Below, piece by piece: positions 17,136-26,577 of a DNA stretch of 64,000 nt. The notes beneath the pieces were generated by a model. That model was not told the DNA's origin, ran no database searches, and worked only from the letters and a program-made list of their open reading frames with translations. Source of the stretch: Kibdelosporangium philippinense (lineage in GTDB: Bacteria > Actinomycetota > Actinomycetes > Mycobacteriales > Pseudonocardiaceae); contig NZ_JAJVCN010000003.1 of the NCBI RefSeq assembly GCF_021390435.2, positions 248,001 through 312,000 of the forward strand. The letters are read 5' to 3'. Every line of letters starts with the position of its first letter. Positions within the stretch are counted from its first letter, which is position 1. The position numbers and the translations under genes are program-made.

Positions 17136-18050
17136 CCCGGGCCAGAGGATCACGAGCAGCCCGACGACCGCCATCGAGCCGAGCACGATCAGGCCGGTGG
17201 TCACGTCGGGCGCGGAACCGGTGCCCTGCAACAGACTCCGCAGTCCTTCGGCCGAGAACCTGAAGGGCGTCCAAGACCACAGGACGTCACGGTAGAACGG
17301 GTGCAGCAGTTCAGGCACCTGACCGGCGACCGCGGGCGCGATCAGGTACAGCGGTGCCAGGATGGCCGCGGCCCTGATTCCCATCAGGCGCAGCAAAGCA
17401 CCTTGCACGCCGGTGAAAGCGAGCGCGGCGAGCAGCATGTAGCCGAGCACGTCCCAGCCAAGCGGCAGACTGGAATCCCACAACAGCAGCAGAAGCGCGA
17501 CCACGCCGACCGACAGCACGCTGGCAGCCAAGGGAAGCGTGATGCGTGTGCCGATGCCGGGCGTCTCACGCTTTTTCATGAACACGAACAGCAGGCCCGC
17601 GACCAGACCGGCGATCCAGATCAGCGCGCTGCCCGCGAGCGGTGCGACCCGGCCAGCCGTGCCCGCCGGATGCAACATGATCATGTGTGGCGGTTGCCCT
17701 TGACTCAACGCTGCCCCGGCACCGGCCAGAACCTGTTGCGCGACTTGCGTTCCACCGGGATTGATCGCGCCGGACAGCACGACCGTGACCGGGTTGCCGA
17801 GTTCGAGAACACCGTAGACCTCTTTGTCCTCAAGCAGTTGACGTCCTTCCGCTGCCGTCACAGCCCGCCACGCGACGTGTTCGCCGCCTTGTCTGGCTAA
17901 CTGCTCGGCGACTTGAGGCGGTCCGGCCACAGCCAAGGGCACGTGGTCGGGGTTCACGGTTGCCTGCGCACCGAAGGTCAGCAGTCCGAGTACGGCCGCA
18001 ACCAATGCGCCGATCAGGCTCGCGGCCAGTGCTTTCACGGTCATCGCCAC
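17073..18050 (-). CDS. YhgE/ABC-2-like membrane protein
   Basis: A 325-residue membrane protein: one N-terminal helix (LAASLIGALVAAVLGLLTF), an extracytoplasmic segment of about 120 residues, then five hydrophobic helices (ALIWIAGLVAGLLFVF, LSVGVVALLLLLWD, LGYMLLAALAFTGV, ILAPLYLIAPAVAG, GLIVLGSMAVVGLLVILW). This topology is that of YhgE/Pip-type and ABC-2 permease-like proteins. No ATPase gene adjoins it, so a transport role is unproven. Its last 63 bases overlap the end of the convergent YjbQ gene in another frame. Confidence 0.7.
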   Translation of the reverse strand: MAMTVKALAASLIGALVAAVLGLLTFGAQATVNPDHVPLAVAGPPQVAEQLARQGGEHVAWRAVTAAEGRQLLEDKEVYGVLELGNPVTVVLSGAINPGGTQVAQQVLAGAGAALSQGQPPHMIMLHPAGTAGRVAPLAGSALIWIAGLVAGLLFVFMKKRETPGIGTRITLPLAASVLSVGVVALLLLLWDSSLPLGWDVLGYMLLAALAFTGVQGALLRLMGIRAAAILAPLYLIAPAVAGQVPELLHPFYRDVLWSWTPFRFSAEGLRSLLQGTGSAPDVTTGLIVLGSMAVVGLLVILWPGSARQEAEANSPNGVVAVGVH

Positions 18051-18169
18051 GCCTTTCTCATCATGTGTTGAATTAAGCGTGAGCGTACGCCTCCATGACT
18101 CGATAAATCAGCTGTTGTTGAAATAAGGCCTGTTAAGCGTCACCGATCACGACGAGCTACCGTTCAGGT

Positions 18170-18865
18170 GTGGTTTTGCGACGGTCGACACGGCTCCTGG
18201 TGACCCTCAGCGTCGTCGCGGGCCTGCTCGTCGCCAGCGGAATCGCGGCCGCGGGCCTGCTCAGCCGTACCGAGGAACGTCCGGCCGAGTACTTCGACGA
18301 GCCAGCGGCCGCGGCGCCGCACGACACCTGGCAAACAGTGACCGACGCCACCGCGAAGGTGAGCTACGACGTCCCGCCGGACTGGGAACTCGCGGACGCC
18401 GAGGAGTCGCTCACCACATCCAACGGCGTCAAACTCGGCAACCTCGTCGACTGGGGCCGCTACACGTGCCAAGGCGCGGAATACGGCCGTGCGTTCGCCG
18501 CCAGCGGCCTCGCACAGCCCGACCGCAGGCCGAGCAAGGCCGCCGCCGAGCTGGCCGCGGCTGTCGCGGCCGATCAGTACAGCGACGGGCACCGGACCGC
18601 GGCCGTCAACATCGGTCGGCCACAACCACTTTCGATCGACGGCGTCCAAGGCGCGATGGTCCGTGCCGAGGCCACGTTGCCCGAGTCGACTGATCAGTGC
18701 ACCGGCAGCAAGGGCACGGTCACCGTCGTCGCGGTGTCCACGCAGGCAGGCAATTCCGTGATCGTGCTTGCCGCGGACAGCGTGGCTGGTCCCGAGCAGC
18801 CCACTCCCCTCGCCGACACCGCGCGCCTTGACGCGATCATCAACAGCCTGCGGCTCGTGCCCTAG
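18170..18865 (+). CDS. membrane-anchored secreted protein, paralogue of 22336-23169
   Basis: A 231-residue protein with an N-terminal signal or anchor (LLVTLSVVAGLLVASGIAAAGLL) and an outside domain. KVSYDVPPDWELAD, the two cysteines in RYTCQGAEYGRAF and STDQCTGSKGTVTV, and INIGRPQPLSIDG-like text match the gene at 22336, which has YDVPPVWEPL, RGICPGAPNTFRS, AQPVVVD and EDKCSPNAATVSVV. The two are paralogues of an actinobacterial secreted family (DUF8017-like, by memory). Function unknown. The stop overlaps that of the convergent regulator gene. Confidence 0.75.
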   Translation: MVLRRSTRLLVTLSVVAGLLVASGIAAAGLLSRTEERPAEYFDEPAAAAPHDTWQTVTDATAKVSYDVPPDWELADAEESLTTSNGVKLGNLVDWGRYTCQGAEYGRAFAASGLAQPDRRPSKAAAELAAAVAADQYSDGHRTAAVNIGRPQPLSIDGVQGAMVRAEATLPESTDQCTGSKGTVTVVAVSTQAGNSVIVLAADSVAGPEQPTPLADTARLDAIINSLRLVP

Positions 18866-19167
18866 GAATCGTGCCTGGCCACGAGGGCGCGAAGCGCGGC
18901 CATCTCAGCGGCCAGCGCCCGCTTGCCCGCGTCGGTGATGCTCACCCAGGTCCGTGGGCGCCTGCCCTCGTACCCCTTCTCGATGTCGAGCAGGCCTGCG
19001 GTGTTCAACACGGTGATGTGCCGGGAGAGGTTGCCGCCGGTGAGCTCAAGCGCCTCTTTGAGATACCCGAACTCGACCCGTTTGGACTCGGCCGCGATCG
19101 TCAGGATGCCGAGCCGATGCCGTTGGTGGACAACATCGTTGAGGTCGTTTGTCGGGTGCTCGGTCAT
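18862..19167 (-). CDS. winged-helix transcriptional regulator
   Basis: A 101-residue regulator made of a single winged helix-turn-helix domain: HRLGILTIAAESKRVEFGYL, LELTGGNLSRHITVLNTAGL as recognition helix, and EGRRPRTWVSITDAGKRALA as the wing. This is the ArsR/MarR-like 'transcriptional regulator' family often paired with a membrane protein. The ATG at 19167 overlaps the stop of the membrane-protein gene upstream by four bases, so the two are coupled. It probably controls its own two-gene operon. Confidence 0.85.
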   Translation of the reverse strand: MTEHPTNDLNDVVHQRHRLGILTIAAESKRVEFGYLKEALELTGGNLSRHITVLNTAGLLDIEKGYEGRRPRTWVSITDAGKRALAAEMAALRALVARHDS

Positions 19168-19991
19168 TCCGCGGCACGCCTTGACCGGACAAGCGCAATC
19201 ACGCCGCCGATCATAAGCACCGCCGCAGGTGGCGCCGCGTCGAGCAACAGCTGCCACTCGTTGTCGAGGCCGAACAGCCTCCCGAGGCCGACCGTGTTCG
19301 CGTGCGTGATCGCCGCGCCGAACAGCACGGCGATTACGGCGAGCAGTGGACTGCGCTCCAGCCAAGCCAGCACGGCCAACGCGCCAGCGATGATCAGCAG
19401 CGGGACCAGCCCGCGCAGCAGGACGACCGCGATGGCCGACAACGCCAGCATCGCGAACACCGCCGCAACGATCATTCCGGCCATCCACAGCCGCTTCCAC
19501 CGGACGCCGACCAAGGCGGCGGCGCCTGCCACGATCGCCGAGCCGATCATGATGGGCTCGAGAATGTCCGGCCTCGCGGAGAGCGAGATGTCCCAGTGGG
19601 TCCATGCGGTCAGTTCGAGAAACCGGCCACCGAACAGCAGCGCGAGCGGCACAGCGGCGGCGACAAGGCGATAACCGCCCATTCTTCCTTCGACCCCGAC
19701 CATCACACCGCGCCTGCGGTACCACCACGCGGACGCCTCGATGCACAGGATCAGCCCGATCGTCCAGTACCACATGACCACCGAGTCGCCATCGCTCCAG
19801 ATCGTCGACGACCCGGTGGCCACCAATGGGATCCCGTCATATCGAGCCGACAAGGCCCAGTAGCACAGCGGGGTGAGCAGGATCAGCACGGCGAACAACA
19901 TCAGCGGGAACCAGTAGCCGCGCCGGTCCCTGCGGACCTTCCTGCGCAACTGACCCAGATCGCCGAGCAGTTCGGCCGCGCTGTCGCTCAT
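19164..19991 (-). CDS. polytopic membrane protein, partner of the regulator
   Basis: A 275-residue protein with about seven hydrophobic segments, for example YWFPLMLFAVLILLTPLCYW, YWTIGLILCIEASAWW, AGMIVAAVFAMLALSAIAVV and PPAAVLMIGGVIALV. It begins with a short charged cytoplasmic stretch (MSDSAAELLGDLGQLRRKVR). No transporter motif is visible. It starts five bases after the secreted-protein gene (19997-21481) and overlaps the regulator by ATGA, so all three probably share one mRNA. Function unknown; the regulator may sense its state or control its level. Confidence 0.75.
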   Translation of the reverse strand: MSDSAAELLGDLGQLRRKVRRDRRGYWFPLMLFAVLILLTPLCYWALSARYDGIPLVATGSSTIWSDGDSVVMWYWTIGLILCIEASAWWYRRRGVMVGVEGRMGGYRLVAAAVPLALLFGGRFLELTAWTHWDISLSARPDILEPIMIGSAIVAGAAALVGVRWKRLWMAGMIVAAVFAMLALSAIAVVLLRGLVPLLIIAGALAVLAWLERSPLLAVIAVLFGAAITHANTVGLGRLFGLDNEWQLLLDAAPPAAVLMIGGVIALVRSRRAAE

Positions 19992-19996
19992 GCGCC

Positions 19997-21481
19997 CTAT
20001 CCTGCCCGATAGGCGTTGATGATGGTCTGCTCGACCGTACTGGAATTCCAGTCGGTTGCCTTGGCTCGCAAGGAGACCGTGCTCGCGCCGGGCGGGTACT
20101 CGATGATCGCGCCCGCGTTGCCGACGACCTTCGCGGGTTTCCACGTCGCGCCCTGGTCGAAGGAGACGTCCATCGTGAGGTGTTTCGCCAGCCGATCGAT
20201 CTCGGTGTGCTGCGCGCGCAGGAACACCGGGACGATCGCGGGCTTGCCGTCGTTGCCGTCGAGCTTGGGCACGAACCTCATGGTCGACAACGGAAGCAGC
20301 CCGGTCTGCGCCGCGCTTGACCGGAACGTCCACGCGATGCTCACCTGCGTGCTGAGCGTGGCCATGGAGGCGCGGTTCGATGTCAGCTCGAGGCGGTACT
20401 CGCTGTCCTGCGGCGGGACATCGAAAAAGCCGCCACTGCCAATGTTGTTCTCGCCGACCTTGACGCCGTCCCGGTAGAGGACCGTACTTCCTTTGTCCTC
20501 TTTGGACCAACCGGCGTTGCCGAAGCCGTCGGAGTACATCCGGGCATAGCCCGCGATCTGGTCAGGACTCCGTACGACGCTTGGGGAAGGCAAGCCCGCG
20601 TTCGGCACCGCCGGACCCACGATGGCGTAGTTGAAGGGCCGCTCGTACGTCCCGGCCGGGTAGCGCTGCGGCCTGGCGATCACTGAGTGGTCGGTTTCCC
20701 ACGGTGGCGGCGGTTCCTCGGCGGCCTCGACTTGGCGCAGCTCAGGAATCCAGTACGTGTCCGTGTTGTAGTACTCAGTTCGCTCGCTGGGTAACGGCAC
20801 TTCCACGGCTATCGCGGATCCGCGGTCATCGTCGAGATCCGATGGTCCTGTCGCGGGTATGAGCGTGCGGTAGCCCATGGTGCCCTTCCGCGTGGCGCCG
20901 AATTTCGCGTGCACCTTGGCCAGTTCCCTGTGGCTCGGCGTGCGCCTGAACCCGTCGGGAAGGCCGTCGTTGAAATGCCAGGCCAGGGCGTAGAAGTCCG
21001 CGCCTTGCCACTGCGTGTTGATCCAGGCGGTGACGTCCTTGGTCCGCGGACCGAGGTGCGCGATGGCCACTCCGTCCAGGTTGTCCACGTCCATGCCGCC
21101 GAACGGAACGCTGATGTCACCAAACACCAACTTGGCCGTCGGGTCAGGAGCCTTGACCACCACGGGTTTCGCCACGCGGGCGTCGAGATCCAGACGGACG
21201 TCCTTGGTCATGTCCAGGTTCGGATACGTCAGCAGGTCCCGGCTTGCTGCACCGTTGATCGTGCTGACCAGCGCGTACTGACCCGGAAACAGCTTGATCG
21301 ACCCCTCGACGACCGGGCTGACTTCGTAGGTCTCCTTGTTGACCACATAGGTGTCGTGTTGTTGAGCGGTCGTGCCGTCCCTCCCGATGTGATGCACCGT
21401 CAGCAAGACGGTGTCTTGGGCTAACGCCGGTGTCGCACTGCCCAGCAGCAGAAGGGCGGCAGCGAGCAGGGCTCTTCGCAT
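19997..21481 (-). CDS. large secreted protein of unknown function
   Basis: A 494-residue protein with a clear signal peptide (RRALLAAALLLLGSATPALA, cleavage before QDTVL). The first third looks like the N-terminal beta domain of secreted actinobacterial subtilisin-type proteases, and YSDGFGNAGWSKEDKGSTVL then YRLELTSNRASM resemble the C-terminal beta modules of the same proteins, but no protease core (Asp-His-Ser motifs) is present. It is therefore probably a cell-surface or carbohydrate-associated protein. It is first in a run with the membrane protein and the winged-helix regulator. Confidence 0.65.
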   Translation of the reverse strand: MRRALLAAALLLLGSATPALAQDTVLLTVHHIGRDGTTAQQHDTYVVNKETYEVSPVVEGSIKLFPGQYALVSTINGAASRDLLTYPNLDMTKDVRLDLDARVAKPVVVKAPDPTAKLVFGDISVPFGGMDVDNLDGVAIAHLGPRTKDVTAWINTQWQGADFYALAWHFNDGLPDGFRRTPSHRELAKVHAKFGATRKGTMGYRTLIPATGPSDLDDDRGSAIAVEVPLPSERTEYYNTDTYWIPELRQVEAAEEPPPPWETDHSVIARPQRYPAGTYERPFNYAIVGPAVPNAGLPSPSVVRSPDQIAGYARMYSDGFGNAGWSKEDKGSTVLYRDGVKVGENNIGSGGFFDVPPQDSEYRLELTSNRASMATLSTQVSIAWTFRSSAAQTGLLPLSTMRFVPKLDGNDGKPAIVPVFLRAQHTEIDRLAKHLTMDVSFDQGATWKPAKVVGNAGAIIEYPPGASTVSLRAKATDWNSSTVEQTIINAYRAG

Positions 21482-21611
21482 TCTTGACCCCCAATATGCT
21501 TGCGATGCGGTTAAGTTTGCAATGCAAACTAGAGAGGTGTCAACGCTTGTCGGTAACCGGGAAGTTATGCGACATGCCGACGACGTCGCCCGATCGTGCC
21601 ACTATGTATCG

Positions 21612-22325
21612 GTGGGTAACCGAACGCTCGTACTGTGGGACATCGACCTGACACTGGTTGACCTGAAAGGCATCGGCCGGGAGTGGTACTCCGCCGCGCT
21701 GGCAGGCGCACTCGGCCTCACCCTCTCGCACCTGCCCGCGTTCCCTGGCCGGACCGAACGGGCAATCACCCATGAACTGCTGTCCGCGCACGGCGCGCAG
21801 GCGACAGAGGACGAGATCCAGGCGATCTTCGCCCAGCTGATCGCGATCGCCGAATCCGAACGCCACCTGCTGCGCGAACGCGGCCGCGTACTGCCGGGCG
21901 TCTACGAGGTCATCGCGGAACTGGCCGCCCGCGAGGACGTGGTCCAGACGCTGGTGACCGGAAACCTGCCGGAGGTCTCGCACGTCAAGCTGGACCCATT
22001 CGGCCTGCTCGAACACATCGACCTGGAAATCGGCGGCTACGGCTCGCTGTCAGCGGAACGCAGCGACCTGGTCTCGGCGGCGATGGAACTGGCCGCCGCG
22101 AAACACGGCGGCTTCGCACCCGACTCGGTCGTCGTCATCGGCGACACACCCCACGACGTACAAGCAGCACTGCACCACGGAGCCGTGGCAATCGGCGTCG
22201 GTACAGGCAGACACAGCCTCACGTCTCTGCGTGAGGCCGGCGCGCACGCGGTGTTCCGTGACCTGTCCGACACTGAGAAAGTGCTTTCCGCAGTTCTTGA
22301 CAGGCAGCTACAGCAGGGTCGCTAG
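21612..22325 (+). CDS. HAD-superfamily hydrolase (phosphatase)
   Basis: A 237-residue HAD phosphatase. Motif I is VLWDIDLTLVD (DxDxT), with the nucleophile and acid aspartates. Motif II is the threonine in TLVTGN. Motif III is the lysine of HVKLDPFG, and motif IV is VVVIGDTPHDVQAA. The helical cap lies between residues 20 and 90, as in phosphoglycolate-phosphatase-like members. The GTG at 21612 (VGNRTLVLWD) is the natural start; the longer frame to 21411 is antisense to the signal peptide of the neighbouring gene. The substrate is unknown. The paralogue gene follows 10 bases downstream. Confidence 0.88.
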   Translation: MGNRTLVLWDIDLTLVDLKGIGREWYSAALAGALGLTLSHLPAFPGRTERAITHELLSAHGAQATEDEIQAIFAQLIAIAESERHLLRERGRVLPGVYEVIAELAAREDVVQTLVTGNLPEVSHVKLDPFGLLEHIDLEIGGYGSLSAERSDLVSAAMELAAAKHGGFAPDSVVVIGDTPHDVQAALHHGAVAIGVGTGRHSLTSLREAGAHAVFRDLSDTEKVLSAVLDRQLQQGR

Positions 22326-22335
22326 TCTCAGTGCC

Positions 22336-23169
22336 GTGAGTGCTCCAGGTGGGGGATATCAAGGACTCGGCTACTACGACGAGCCACATCCCAAGAAGCC
22401 GACCGGCCTGATCGTGTCGGTGGTGATAGCGGCTGTCGTGGTGGTCGGTCTGGTGATGACGCTGCTGATCGTCAACCCGACGAACCCGGTAACGGGCTCG
22501 CCGCTCGCCATCGCCAACCCGACGCGGTCCACGTCCTCCCCGACCAGATCAGCGCCATCGAACAACCCACTGCAGCCCAAAGCGACGGGAGCCCCGAAAG
22601 TCGAAGGCTGGAAGGTGATAGCGGTCAACGACGGCAGAGAACTGGTCACCACCAAGGCCTACGACGTCCCGCCAGTGTGGGAACCCCTCACCTCGACAGC
22701 CTCCTTCGGCTCGGGGGACACCAGGTTCACGCTGTACACCCCAGCGATCTACATGCGAGGCATCTGCCCCGGAGCACCAAACACCTTCCGGTCGATCGCA
22801 GGCCTGTTGACCGTGAAGAACGAAGGAGACAACGCGGCACAGGCAGTGGCTGCGGCGCAACGAATCTCCGACGGGGCGTACGCGACCAAGTCAGGCGAAA
22901 AACCCAAGGTCACAATGGGTCAAGCGCAGCCAGTCGTGGTGGACAAAGACAAAAAGGCCCAAGCCGTCACCGCCAAGATGACGATCACTCCGGGCGCAGA
23001 GGACAAGTGCTCACCCAACGCGGCGACCGTGAGTGTCGTAGTGCTTGAGTCGAAGCCAACGGACAAGACAAGCGTGGTCATCGCGGCATTCGCGGATCAA
23101 GGAGTGGCCAACGCAACCCCGGAAGGCGACCTGCTCAAAATCGTAACCAGCCTCCACCCCGCCAACTAA
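22336..23169 (+). CDS. membrane-anchored secreted protein, paralogue of 18170-18865
   Basis: A 277-residue protein: a Gly/Tyr-rich cytoplasmic tip (GGGYQGLGYYDEPHPKKP), one transmembrane helix (LIVSVVIAAVVVVGLVMTLL), a Ser/Thr/Pro linker and an outside domain with cysteines in RGICPGAPNTF and EDKCSPNAATV. The domain aligns with the product of 18170-18865. Function unknown; members are common in large actinomycete genomes. The GTG at 22336 is ten bases after the phosphatase gene. Palindrome copy 2 follows the stop. Confidence 0.75.
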   Translation: MSAPGGGYQGLGYYDEPHPKKPTGLIVSVVIAAVVVVGLVMTLLIVNPTNPVTGSPLAIANPTRSTSSPTRSAPSNNPLQPKATGAPKVEGWKVIAVNDGRELVTTKAYDVPPVWEPLTSTASFGSGDTRFTLYTPAIYMRGICPGAPNTFRSIAGLLTVKNEGDNAAQAVAAAQRISDGAYATKSGEKPKVTMGQAQPVVVDKDKKAQAVTAKMTITPGAEDKCSPNAATVSVVVLESKPTDKTSVVIAAFADQGVANATPEGDLLKIVTSLHPAN

Positions 23170-23176
23170 AAAGACC

Positions 23177-23222
23177 CTCGTGAGTGGTTAGCCGTGTTCT
23201 AACACGGCTAACCACTCACGAG
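23177..23222. repeat. palindromic gene-end repeat, copy 2
   Basis: A perfect 22-base inverted repeat around CT: left arm 23177-23198 starts CTCGTGAGTGGTTAGCC, right arm 23201-23222 ends ACCACTCACGAG. It lies between the convergent ends of the secreted-protein gene and proS. The centre reads GTTCTAAC, so this copy is in the opposite orientation to the four with GTTAGAAC. Confidence 0.92.
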
Positions 23223-23225
23223 CTT

Positions 23226-24974
23226 CTAGCTGCGGACGAGCGCCGTCAGGTGCTCCACGATCTCGCCGACCGGTACCTCGACGCGCCCACCGCTAGCTCG
23301 GTCCTTCACCTCGACAACCCCGTTGGCGAGACCGCGACCGATAACCACGATCGTCGGCACGCCAATCAACTCGGCGTCGGCGAACTTGACCCCAGGCGAA
23401 GCCTTGCGGTCGTCCAGAAGCACAGTAACGCCAGCGGAATCCAACTCCCCAGCGAGCTTCTCGGCATATTCCCGAATGCTGTCGTCCTTACCCGCCATAA
23501 CGACGTGCAGGTCGAACGGGCTGACATTCCGGGGCCAGATCAGCCCCTTCTCGTCGTGGTACTGCTCAGCGATCACGGCCACCGCACGCGAGACGCCAAT
23601 CCCATACGAGCCCATGGTGATCCGGATCGGCTTCGAGTCCGGCCCAAGCGCATCCAACTGGAAAGCGTCCGCGTACTTGCGGCCCAGCTGGAAGATGTGC
23701 CCGATCTCGATACCCCGCGCGGCCACCAACGTGCCTTCGCCATCGGGCGCGGGGTCGCCCTCGCGAACCTCGGCAGCCTCAATCGTGCCATCCGGCGTGA
23801 AGTCCCTGCCGCACACCAAATCCACGACGTGGTGGTCAGCCTTGTCCGCACCCGTCACCCACGCGGTCCCACGGACAACCCGAGGATCAACCAGGTAACG
23901 AACCCCGTTCGCGGCCAGAGCCCCAGGGCCGATGTATCCCTTGACCAGGAAGGAGTTCGCGGCGAAGTCCTTCTCCTCCAACAGCGCGACCTCGGCAGGC
24001 TCCAGCGAGGCCTCGAGCCGCTTCATGTCGACCTCACGGTCGCCCGGAACACCGACACCAAGCAGGGTCCAGTCCGTCGAACCCGGCTGCCGCGTCTTCA
24101 CCAGGACGTTCTTCAACGTGTCGGCGGCCGTGAACTCGCGGCCGAGGCCAGCGCCATTCAGGAAGTCGACGAGCGTCTCGATGGTCGGCGTGTTGGGCGT
24201 GTGGTGCACCTGCGCGTCCGGCTTGTCCTCAATGGACTGCTCGGCGGGCGCGGGGGTCACGACGGCCTCGACGTTCGCGGCGTAGTCCGATGCGGTGCTG
24301 CGGACGTACGTGTCCTCACCGGACGCGGCCACCGCGAGGAACTCCTCCGACGCCGAGCCGCCCATCGCGCCGGACGTCGCCTTGACGATCACGTACTCCA
24401 TGCCGAGCCGGTCGAACGTCTTGATGTAGGCGTCGCGGTGCAGCTGGTACGAGCGCGCCAGGCCTTCGTCGTCCAGGTCGAAGGAGTAGGAGTCCTTCAT
24501 CACGAACTCGCGGCCGCGCAGGATGCCCGCGCGGGGACGTGCCTCGTCGCGGTACTTGGTCTGGATTTGGTACAGGATGACCGGGTAGTCCTTGTACGAG
24601 CTGTACTCGCCCTTCACGGTCAGCGCGAAGAGCTCCTCGTGTGTCGGGCCGAGCAGGTAGTCCGCGCCCTTACGGTCCTTCAGGCGGAACAGGTTGGGGC
24701 CGTACTCGGTCCACCGGTTGGTCGCCTCGTAGGGCTCGCGGGGCAGCAGGGCGGGGAACTGGATCTCCTGTGCGCCCATCGCGTCCATCTCTTCACGCAC
24801 GATGTTCTCGACGTTGCGGAACACGCGCATGCCCAGCGGCAGCCAGGAGTAACCGCCCGGGGCCACCCGGCGGACGTAGCCGGCGCGTACCAGCAGCTTG
24901 TGGCTAGGTACCTCGGCGTCCGCCGGATCCTCACGCAAGGTGCGCAGGAACAGCGACGACATCCTGGTGATCAC
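23226..24974 (-). CDS. proS: prolyl-tRNA synthetase (bacterial type)
   Basis: A class II aminoacyl-tRNA synthetase of 582 residues. MSSLFLRTLREDPADAEVPS at the N-terminus, motif 1 around VFRNVENIVREEMDAMGAQE, motif 2 RDEARPRAGILRGREFVMKD, the editing (INS) domain between residues of about 230 and 390 (MGGSASEEFLAVAASGEDTY onward), motif 3 GSYGIGVSRAVAVIAEQ, and the anticodon-binding domain at the end. It charges tRNA-Pro. The GTG at 24974 follows GGAGTGAACGCC; an ATG at 24962 is possible. Confidence 0.97.
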   Translation of the reverse strand: MITRMSSLFLRTLREDPADAEVPSHKLLVRAGYVRRVAPGGYSWLPLGMRVFRNVENIVREEMDAMGAQEIQFPALLPREPYEATNRWTEYGPNLFRLKDRKGADYLLGPTHEELFALTVKGEYSSYKDYPVILYQIQTKYRDEARPRAGILRGREFVMKDSYSFDLDDEGLARSYQLHRDAYIKTFDRLGMEYVIVKATSGAMGGSASEEFLAVAASGEDTYVRSTASDYAANVEAVVTPAPAEQSIEDKPDAQVHHTPNTPTIETLVDFLNGAGLGREFTAADTLKNVLVKTRQPGSTDWTLLGVGVPGDREVDMKRLEASLEPAEVALLEEKDFAANSFLVKGYIGPGALAANGVRYLVDPRVVRGTAWVTGADKADHHVVDLVCGRDFTPDGTIEAAEVREGDPAPDGEGTLVAARGIEIGHIFQLGRKYADAFQLDALGPDSKPIRITMGSYGIGVSRAVAVIAEQYHDEKGLIWPRNVSPFDLHVVMAGKDDSIREYAEKLAGELDSAGVTVLLDDRKASPGVKFADAELIGVPTIVVIGRGLANGVVEVKDRASGGRVEVPVGEIVEHLTALVRS

Positions 24975-25971
24975 GGCGTTCACTCCTCGTGGCGATAGTG
25001 CCAACGAGAGTAGTGAACGCCGCAGGCCCACTTCCAACCGGTTATATGACCCGCTCGTTACCGCCGTCGACCGGGATCTGCGCGCCGGTCGTGCAGCCGA
25101 AGGTCGCCGAGCACATCTCCGCGACCAATCTGCCGACTCCGGCGCTGGTCACCTCGGCTTTCAGCAGGTTGCGCCGCTTGTATTCATCGATCGGCACGCC
25201 GTAGTGCGCGGCCCGCTGTTCGAGCAGGTCCTTGGTCCACAGGCCGGTGTCGAAAACAGCGTCCGGATGGACCGTGTTCACGCGAATGCCGTCCGCCGCC
25301 CATTCCAGCGCGGCGACCCGGGCAAGTTGGGTCACGGCGGCTTTCGAGGCCGAATACGCGGCCGCGCCCGGTCCAGGGGCAGGCACGTTCTTGGAGGCGA
25401 TCACGACAACCCGGCCGCCGTTGGGCGCCAGTTTCAAGAACGGGTGCACCTGGGTGAACAGCTCGGCGATCGCGTCGGTGTTCACGGCCATCGTCCGCCG
25501 CCAGGTCCGCTGATCAAGCTCGGCGATCGGCGTATTGCCAGTGAAGACACCGGCCGACGGGATCACCATGTCGATCCCGCCGAACCGCTCGACGCCCTGG
25601 GCAATCACCTGCTTGAGCGCTTCGGGGTCGGTCACATCCGCGCGCAGGCCAAGGTAGTCGGCCGCGCTGTCGGTTTCGGTCAGATCCAGTCCGATCACGC
25701 TGGCGCCCTTGGCTTTGAGCGCCTGCACGCACGCTTTGCCGATGCCCGACGCGGCGCCGGTGACCAGCGCGACCTCGCCGGTGAACTCCGCTGGCGCGCC
25801 GGCGAGCTTGAGTTTGGCCTGTTCGAGCTCCCAGTACTCGACCTCGAACAGGTCACGCTCCGGCAGTGCCTGGTACGTGCCGATCCGTTCAGCGTCCTCG
25901 ATGATCCGGATCGTGTGCCGGTAGATGTCCCTGGCGATGTCCGCGTCCTTACAGATCTTGAAAGGCCAGGA

Positions 25972-26577
25972 TTACGGCGGTTGTGGTTCGAGGTTCAGTC
26001 TGGTGTGGGCGAAGAACGCGTCGATCAGCCCGGGTCGGTACTGGATGCGTTTGAGTCGGTTCTTCACGATGGCGGTGAGCTGGTCGATGCCGTGCACGAT
26101 GAGGTTTCCGAGGTTGCGTTTGACGTGGGACCACACGTGCTCGGTCGGGTTGAGGTCCGGGGCGTAGGGCGGGAGTTGGATCACGTGTAGCCAGTCGCGG
26201 GCCGCGACCAGTTTGCGCATCGCGTGACTGGTGTGCGTGTTGAGGTTGTCCCAGATCAACACGATCGGGGCGCCGAGCTGCTGGTGTGCGGCGTCCAGCA
26301 GGGCGGCGTAGTCGGTTTCGGCGAAGCTGCGCCGTTCCCCCTTGCGGCCGCGGTGGGTCCGGACACGGTAGATCAACCGGGGCCGGTGCCCGGGCCGGAC
26401 GCATACCAGCCCGGCGACCGATACCCGGCCCGAACCCTTGCCCGACACCGGGATCTGTGGTGTCTGGCCCCGGCGGCCCCAGGTGCGGGCTTTCGGCGGG
26501 CGCAGCGTTTGCCCGGCCTCGTCCTCGAAACACAGCCAAGCACCTTGCTGCGCCGCTACCGTTTTCCCGCCGGCCAT
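25972..26577 (-). CDS. IS630-type transposase, catalytic part (orfB)
   Basis: The 201-residue DDE domain of the transposase: CFEDEAGQTLRPPKARTWGR holds the first Asp, IVLIWDNLNTHTS the second, and APDLNPTEHVWSHVK the Glu. It overlaps orfA by 22 bases in the -1 frame. It would normally be made as a fusion through the slippery heptamer at 26562-26568, though an ATG (MAGGKT) exists at its own start. Confidence 0.92.
   Translation of the reverse strand: MAGGKTVAAQQGAWLCFEDEAGQTLRPPKARTWGRRGQTPQIPVSGKGSGRVSVAGLVCVRPGHRPRLIYRVRTHRGRKGERRSFAETDYAALLDAAHQQLGAPIVLIWDNLNTHTSHAMRKLVAARDWLHVIQLPPYAPDLNPTEHVWSHVKRNLGNLIVHGIDQLTAIVKNRLKRIQYRPGLIDAFFAHTRLNLEPQPP

Noticed and set aside
23184..24998. A 604-residue plus-strand frame antisense to proS
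   Set aside because: Shadow of proS; Arg/Leu/Val-rich with no recognisable motif.
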